Shown one piece after another: positions 7,597-11,075 of a stretch of DNA of 11,075 nt. The notes below the pieces were generated by a model that was not told the DNA's origin, ran no database searches, and worked only from the letters and a program-made list of their open reading frames with translations. The first letter of the stretch is position 1; each line of letters begins with the position of its first letter. The translations under genes and the position numbers were made by a program. Source of the stretch: an uncultured Alphaproteobacteria bacterium (GTDB taxonomy: Bacteria; Pseudomonadota; Alphaproteobacteria; Rhizobiales; Hyphomicrobiaceae); contig CALFEM010000536.1 of NCBI GenBank assembly GCA_937950105.1, positions 1 through 11,075 on the forward strand, written 5' to 3'.

Positions 7597-8754
7597 ATGA
7601 CCGCCGCGCCCGCCTACATCGTCGCCGCCCGCCGTACCGCCCTCGGCCGCATCGGCGGCCTGCATCGCAACCGGCGCATCGACTCCCTCACCGCGCCCGT
7701 GATCGAGGCCGTGCTCGCCGACGCCGGTATCGCCCCCGATCAGGTCGACGAACTCATGCTCGGCAACGCCACCGAGGGCTCCAATCCGGCGCGCCTCGTC
7801 GCGCTCGCCGCCGGGCTCCCCGAAACCATGCCGGCGCTGACCCTCGACCGCCAGTGCGCCTCGGGCCTCGACGCCATCGTCGCCGCCGTGCGTGCGGTGG
7901 CGACCGGCGGCGCCGACATCGTCGTCGCGGGGGGCGCGGAATCGCTCTCCACCGCGCCATGGCGCGTCGCCCGTCCGCGCAATCCGCACCAGATGCCGCG
8001 CTTCGTCGCTTTCGAGGCCGACGCGCAGGAGGGCCTCGGCGAAGGCGCGCCGTTCGCCGCCTCCGAAGCGCTCGCCCGCCGCCTCGGCATCACGCGGGCC
8101 GCGCAGGACGCCTGGACCTACGGCTCGCACCAGCGCGCCGATGCCGCCCGCGAGGCGCGCGCCTTCATCGGCGAGATCGTCGCGCTGCGCGCCAACGCCG
8201 AGGAGAACCGCGACCAGAGCGCCACCGCGCCCGATGTCGAGGAACTGGCCGAGACGATCCCTTTCCTTGCGGCCGACGGCACTCTGACGCCGACCAACAC
8301 CAGCGCACTGCACGACGGCGCCGCCTTCACGCTCGTCGTCTCGGAAGCGGCGTGGAAAAGCCTCGGCTCGCCGCCTGCGCTGCGTCTCGTCGCGCACGTT
8401 GCGGTCGGCGTGTCGCCCGCCGAGGAAGCGATCGCGCCCATCGCCGCGACGCGCAAGCTCCTGGGCCGCGACGGCATGTTCTCGTTCGGTGACATCGGCC
8501 TGATCGAGATGTCGGAGGCGTCCGCCGCGCAGGCCCTCGCCTACGCCGACGCCTTCCACATAGACGCCGCGCGTCTCTCGCCCGAAGGCGGCGCCGTGGT
8601 GCGCGGTCATCCACTCGGCGCGGCAGGCGCGGTTCTGGTGGCGCGGCTGTTTTCTGGCATGGCGCGCGGCGGCAAGGCCGGCCCGCGCCTCGGCCTCGTC
8701 ACCCTCGGCGCCCTCGGCGGCATCGGCGCCGCCGCCCTCTTCGAGCGGGTGTGA
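7597..8754 (+). CDS. Thiolase family protein with altered active-site motifs
   Basis: A 385-residue protein with the thiolase fold throughout. The start AYIVAARRTALGRIGG (6-21), the nucleophile loop LTLDRQCASGLDAI (81-94, Cys87), the VAGGAESLS segment (110-118), TNTSALHDGAA (233-243) and GGAVVRGHPLGAAGA (331-345, His338) are all typical. Thiolases either condense two acyl-CoA molecules or cleave a 3-ketoacyl-CoA. Two usual catalytic positions differ: the NEAF motif reads SEAS (306-309), and the C-terminal CxGGG motif reads GALGG (371-375), so the second cysteine is Gly. It may act on an unusual substrate, be a SCP2-like thiolase, or have lost normal activity. Length is near the usual 390. It stands alone, divergent from zur; no beta-oxidation partner is nearby, so no specific substrate is claimed. 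Confidence 0.88.
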   Translation: MTAAPAYIVAARRTALGRIGGLHRNRRIDSLTAPVIEAVLADAGIAPDQVDELMLGNATEGSNPARLVALAAGLPETMPALTLDRQCASGLDAIVAAVRAVATGGADIVVAGGAESLSTAPWRVARPRNPHQMPRFVAFEADAQEGLGEGAPFAASEALARRLGITRAAQDAWTYGSHQRADAAREARAFIGEIVALRANAEENRDQSATAPDVEELAETIPFLAADGTLTPTNTSALHDGAAFTLVVSEAAWKSLGSPPALRLVAHVAVGVSPAEEAIAPIAATRKLLGRDGMFSFGDIGLIEMSEASAAQALAYADAFHIDAARLSPEGGAVVRGHPLGAAGAVLVARLFSGMARGGKAGPRLGLVTLGALGGIGAAALFERV

Positions 8755-8819
8755 CAGGCCGCCGCGATCGTCGCGCGATACGGCGCAAAGCGAAAACGTC
8801 CGATTCTCTTGGCGCCCAG

Positions 8820-9180
8820 AAACCGCGCAATTAATGTCACTGCCGAATGCGATCGAAGATGACACCAGCGGCCATCAAGCCAATGGCTGCATAAGCGTAC
8901 ATTGAATCAAAGCTCAATCCGCCCCAGAAGCTTTTTCCAGCAGCTATTAGTCCGCAATTGTTATCAGAAGAAAAAATGCAGATGTAGGCTGACGACACAC
9001 CACTCCTTTCAATCAGATCAGCATACGTTCTGTACCACAATATCAGGGCCAATCCCGAAACAAGAAGCCCTACCGAAAAAAATGGTTGCCATTTGTCGGT
9101 TGTTCACAACGCCATGCTCCATGACCAATGATGGACTATAAACAGCACAGCGATCATCGACCGTCAACTCGATGGGCACT
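8820..9180. other. Low-GC patch, possibly acquired DNA
   Basis: Base composition falls to roughly 45% G+C by eye between about 8820 and 9180, against about two-thirds elsewhere. The patch covers the small ORF below and ends where the repeats begin. It has no transposase, tRNA or recognisable attachment site. Confidence 0.55.
8837..9052 (-). CDS. Small hypothetical membrane protein, possibly frameshifted
   Basis: The frame gives 71 residues from a TTG at 9052 to a TGA at 8837. It starts in a hydrophobic stretch (ALILWY), has a polar middle with two Cys, and ends with a predicted membrane helix (YAYAAIGLMAAGVIFDRIRQ). The same frame continues upstream to a stop at 9106-9104 and extends the first hydrophobic helix (SVGLLVSGLALILWY), but holds no ATG. 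The neighbouring frame has ATGs at 9122 and 9092 and meets it at a run of seven T (9082-9076); removal of one T would join them as MATIFSVGLLVSG. This suggests a broken gene or a sequencing error. Amino-acid composition is protein-like and not Arg-rich like the shadow frames. I do not recognise the family. Confidence 0.4.
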   Translation of the reverse strand: MALILWYRTYADLIERSGVSSAYICIFSSDNNCGLIAAGKSFWGGLSFDSMYAYAAIGLMAAGVIFDRIRQ

Positions 9181-9263
9181 ACCTGCCCCATGCAGCGTTT
9201 CGCCGCACACTTTTCCTCTCCCGGTACAAGGGAGAAGGAAGGGGGCCGCGCGATGTTACTACG

Positions 9264-9405
9264 CCGTCATCCCGGCGAAGGCCGGGACCCACGTCTGTAA
9301 CACCGACCAAGACGATGACGATCAGGCGCGATCGCCGGGGATGTGACCAAAAAGCGCCGCGGCTGCTGAACCTTGCGTGGGCCCCGACCTGCGTCGGGGT
9401 GACGG
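9264..9405. mobile_element. MITE/REP-like element, copy 1
   Basis: A 142-base element bounded by 30-base imperfect inverted repeats (9264-9293 and 9376-9405; 25 of 30 positions agree). Each end is itself a hairpin: CCCGGC-GAAG-GCCGGG on the left and CCCCGAC-CTGC-GTCGGGG on the right. The ends resemble the CGTCATCCCGGC...GGGACCCACG extragenic palindromes common between alphaproteobacterial genes. It encodes no transposase. Confidence 0.65.
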
Positions 9406-9514
9406 TAGCGTGCGTGGCAAAGCCCCTCATCAGGCCTTTTCGCGGAGCGTTGCTCCGCTGCGGCCACCTTGTCCCCGAGGGAGAAGGAAGGTGCGGCGTG
9501 CTCCGCAACCCATG

Positions 9515-9657
9515 CCGTCATCCCGGCGAAGGCCGGGACCCACGTCTGTAACACCGACCAAGACGATGACGATCAGGCGCGATCGCCGGGGATGTGACCA
9601 TTCAAAGCGCCGCGGCTGCTGAACCTTGCGTGGGCCCCGACCTGCGTCGGGTGACGG
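9515..9657. mobile_element. MITE/REP-like element, copy 2
   Basis: The second copy inside the tandem repeat, with inverted ends at 9515-9544 and 9629-9657. The right end has lost one G of GGGG, shortening its hairpin. The interior matches copy 1 apart from a small indel near 9600. Confidence 0.65.
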
Positions 9658-9793
9658 TAGCGTGCGTGGCAAGCCCCTCATCCAGCCTTTTCGCGGAGCC
9701 ATGCTCCGCTGCGGCCACCTTGTCCCCAAGGGAGAAGGAAGGCGCGGCGCGCCCCGATCGTCCGAGGCGCCGTGCACTTGCGACGAGGACGTC

Positions 9794-9934
9794 AATCGGC
9801 GGCGCCACGAAGCGCGCTCCGATCGTCGCGCGTCCTTACGCGCGGCGTGAATCGGCAGCGCCGACGAAACAAGCGCGCTCCGATCGTCGCGCGTCCTTCA
9901 CGCGCGGCGTGAATCGGCAGCGCCAGCAGAGCGC
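9794..9934. repeat. Short tandem repeats overlapping the 3' end of the pseudouridine synthase gene
   Basis: Copies begin with AATCGGC at 9794, 9850 and 9912. The first two are 56 and 62 bases and share GCGCGCTCCGATCGTCGCGC followed by GTCCTT and CGCGCGGCGTG. The third start lies inside the pseudouridine synthase gene and matches only for about a dozen bases. Read on the minus strand, both the gene end and its downstream copy encode AADSRRA followed by a stop (TGA at 9900-9898 in the gene, TAA in the copy). Confidence 0.8.
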
Positions 9935-10995
9935 AGCGCCGCCAGCAGGCGTTCCATGTCGGCGGGAAGCGGGCTCTCGAACTCCAGCATCTCGCCCGTC
10001 ACCGGATGCTCGAAGCCGAGCAGCGCCGCGTGCAGCGCCTGCCGATGGAGCGCGTGCAACGCCTCGGCCGCCGCCGCGCCGAGCAGGCTCTCGCTCGCCT
10101 TGAAGCCGGCGCCATAGACCGGATCGCCGAGCAGCGGATGGCCGATGTGGGCCATGTGCACGCGGATCTGATGCGTGCGCCCGGTCTCCAGCACGAGTTG
10201 CACGAGCGCCGCGATCGGTGCCGCGCCCGGCCCACCCTTCACCGCCCTGCCGCTGCGCCCGCTGCGCGTCGCACCTTTCCCGCCGGCCGTACCCGAGCCC
10301 GCGCCCAGCGCCTCGATCACCTCGTAATGCGTCACCGCCTCGCGGCCCTTGGACGCCGTCGTCACGGCGATCCTGGTGCGGTTTTGCGTCGAGCGCGCGA
10401 GCGGCGCGTCGATGCTGCCGACGCGCTTCTCCGGCACCCGCCAGCAGATGCCGAGATAGGCGCGGCTCAGGCGGCCGTCGCGGCCGTGCGCGGCGAACTG
10501 TTCAGCGAGGCCCTGATGCGCGGCGTCGCTCTTCGCCACCACGAGCAGCCCCGAGGTGTCCTTGTCGAGCCGATGCACGATGCCCGGCCGCCTGACGCCG
10601 CCGATGCCCGACAGGCTGTCGCCGCAATGGTTGATGAGCGCGTTGACCAGCGTGCCCGCGTCGTGGCCCGCGGCCGGATGCACGACGAGCCCGGCCGGCT
10701 TGTCGACGACGATCAGGTGCGCGTCCTCGTAGACGACGTCGAGGCGGATGTCCTCGCCCGCCGGCTCGGCGGGAGCTGGCGGCGGCACATCGACCGCGTA
10801 CACCTCGCCCGGTTTGACCCTGGTGCCGGCGTCTCCTATCGTCCGGCCCGCGCGGGTGACGGAACCGGCTTCGATCAGCGCCTTGAGGCGCGAGCGGCTG
10901 AGGCCCGGCACCGTGCGCGCGAGGAAGGCGTCGAGCCGCGCACCGGCGTCGCCGTCGTCCACCGTGCAGGTGATCGTCTCGCCCGCGCCGCTCAC
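9898..10995 (-). CDS. rluD: RluA/RluD-family 23S rRNA pseudouridine synthase
   Basis: A 365-residue cytoplasmic enzyme that isomerises uridines in rRNA. An S4 RNA-binding domain (about 17-67, with ARLDAFLA and LSRSRLKALIEAGSV) precedes the catalytic domain. The catalytic motif is HRLDKDTSGL (141-150, Asp144), with VVYEDAHLIVVDKPAGLVVHP before it (87-107) and LVLETGRTHQIRVHMAHIGHPLLGD (267-291) after it. Residues about 232-260 form a Gly/Ser/Lys/Arg-rich insertion not typical of the family, making it longer than the usual 320-330. The start is a GTG at 10995 with GGAGG (11007-11003) seven bases upstream. The order S4 plus this motif set fits RluD (positions 1911/1915/1917 in E. coli), but RluC-type specificity cannot be excluded. 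Its last codons fall in the tandem repeat. Confidence 0.92.
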   Translation of the reverse strand: MSGAGETITCTVDDGDAGARLDAFLARTVPGLSRSRLKALIEAGSVTRAGRTIGDAGTRVKPGEVYAVDVPPPAPAEPAGEDIRLDVVYEDAHLIVVDKPAGLVVHPAAGHDAGTLVNALINHCGDSLSGIGGVRRPGIVHRLDKDTSGLLVVAKSDAAHQGLAEQFAAHGRDGRLSRAYLGICWRVPEKRVGSIDAPLARSTQNRTRIAVTTASKGREAVTHYEVIEALGAGSGTAGGKGATRSGRSGRAVKGGPGAAPIAALVQLVLETGRTHQIRVHMAHIGHPLLGDPVYGAGFKASESLLGAAAAEALHALHRQALHAALLGFEHPVTGEMLEFESPLPADMERLLAALRSAGAADSRRA

Positions 10996-11002
10996 GCGAA
11001 GC

Positions 11003-11007
11003 CCTCC
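11003..11007 (-). promoter_or_regulatory. Ribosome binding site of the pseudouridine synthase gene
   Basis: GGAGG on the minus strand, seven bases before the GTG at 10995. It supports a GTG start where no suitable ATG exists. Confidence 0.75.
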
Positions 11008-11025
11008 ACGAAAGGCACGTTGCCC

Positions 11026-11075
11026 ATGGCCGATGCGCCGACCGCTCCCGCCGATACCGCCGCCGCCAACGACGC
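11026..11075 (+). CDS. Possible start of a divergent gene (partial)
   Basis: An ATG at 11026 opens a frame of 16 codons to the window edge (MADAPTAPADTAAAND). GAAAGG lies about ten bases upstream. In Hyphomicrobiales a small membrane protein of the DUF6476 type often stands divergent to rluD, and its N-terminus is of this polar, Ala/Pro/Thr-rich kind; that is recollection, not proof. The competing reading is a minus-strand gene ending SAMGNVPFVEGFA with its TGA overlapping the GTG of rluD (GTGA), because that frame is also open to the edge. Confidence 0.4.
   Translation, partial: MADAPTAPADTAAAND

Larger units (their letters stand above)
9263..9752. repeat. Two-copy direct tandem repeat with 251-base period
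   Basis: Copy one spans 9263-9513 and copy two 9514 to about 9752. They are nearly identical, differing by a few substitutions and compensating small indels (for example ACCAAAAAGCG versus ACCATTCAAAGCG, and GGGGTGACGG versus GGGTGACGG). The GAGAAGGAAGG box near the unit end occurs at 9481 and 9732, and a third, more diverged occurrence at 9232 suggests remains of an earlier unit. Each unit holds a MITE-like element and a second hairpin (GCGGAGC, three bases, GCTCCGC). Frames across it are open but not protein-like. Confidence 0.9.

Noticed and set aside
7363..8865. Minus-strand frame of 500 codons opposite the thiolase gene
   Set aside because: Gly/Arg/Glu-rich composition typical of an antisense shadow in GC-rich DNA; the thiolase motifs are all on the plus strand.
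9076..9082. Programmed -1 frameshift at the T run of the small ORF
   Set aside because: T TTT TTC is a classic slippery pattern in the right phase, but a -1 shift leads straight to CGG TAG. Only a +1 shift or one lost T joins the frames, so the -1 model fails.
9263..9934. CRISPR array
   Set aside because: The repeats are long, only two or three copies, and adjacent without unique spacers; no cas gene is nearby.
9594..10103. Plus-strand frame of 169 codons across the repeats into rluD
   Set aside because: It runs through repeat DNA and antisense to a clear gene, is Arg/Ala/Pro-rich and has no family motif.

Overview
The window is GC-rich DNA (roughly two-thirds G+C by eye) from an alphaproteobacterium, most likely of the order Hyphomicrobiales. 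The evidence is the gene content: an Omp25/Omp31-type porin-like protein, Zur with an alphaproteobacterial-style Zur box, a type II farnesyl diphosphate synthase next to a divergent monofunctional transglycosylase, and an RluD-type pseudouridine synthase next to what may be a small divergent gene. The species cannot be named from the sequence.

Layout. (1) 1-1457, minus: the N-terminal part of mtgA, cut by the window edge, with an unusually long acidic Ala/Pro-rich segment before its membrane anchor. (2) 1572-2477, plus: ispA (FPP synthase), divergent from mtgA. (3) 2593-3327, minus: an outer-membrane beta-barrel protein, convergent with ispA across a bidirectional terminator. (4) 3593-7161, minus: zur, znuC, znuB and ispG, all on one strand. 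zur/znuC overlap by one base, znuC/znuB are one base apart, and ispG follows after 89 bases. A Zur-box-like sequence overlaps the presumed promoter just upstream of zur. (5) 7597-8754, plus: a thiolase-family protein that keeps the nucleophilic Cys and the HPLG His but lacks two other usual catalytic motif residues. (6) 8755-9897: no long gene. It holds a low-GC patch with a small, apparently frameshifted membrane-protein ORF, then a 251-bp direct duplication carrying a MITE/REP-like element with 30-bp inverted ends, then 56-62-bp tandem repeats that copy the end of the next gene. (7) 9898-10995, minus: an RluD-family pseudouridine synthase with a Gly/Ser/Lys/Arg-rich insertion. (8) 11026-11075, plus: possibly the first 16 codons of a divergent gene.

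How the genes fit together. ZnuC and ZnuB are the ATPase and permease of a high-affinity zinc importer and Zur is its zinc-sensing repressor; the binding protein ZnuA is not in the window. IspG (MEP pathway, Fe-S enzyme) and IspA (chain elongation to FPP) both serve isoprenoid synthesis, and FPP feeds the undecaprenyl carrier of lipid II, the substrate of MtgA. No CRISPR array, tRNA, rRNA, transposase or phage gene was seen. Most of the window is ordinary core genome. The parts most worth a second look are the MtgA extension, the altered thiolase active site, the His/Cys-rich ends of ZnuC, and the repeat-dense stretch between 8.8 and 9.9 kb.
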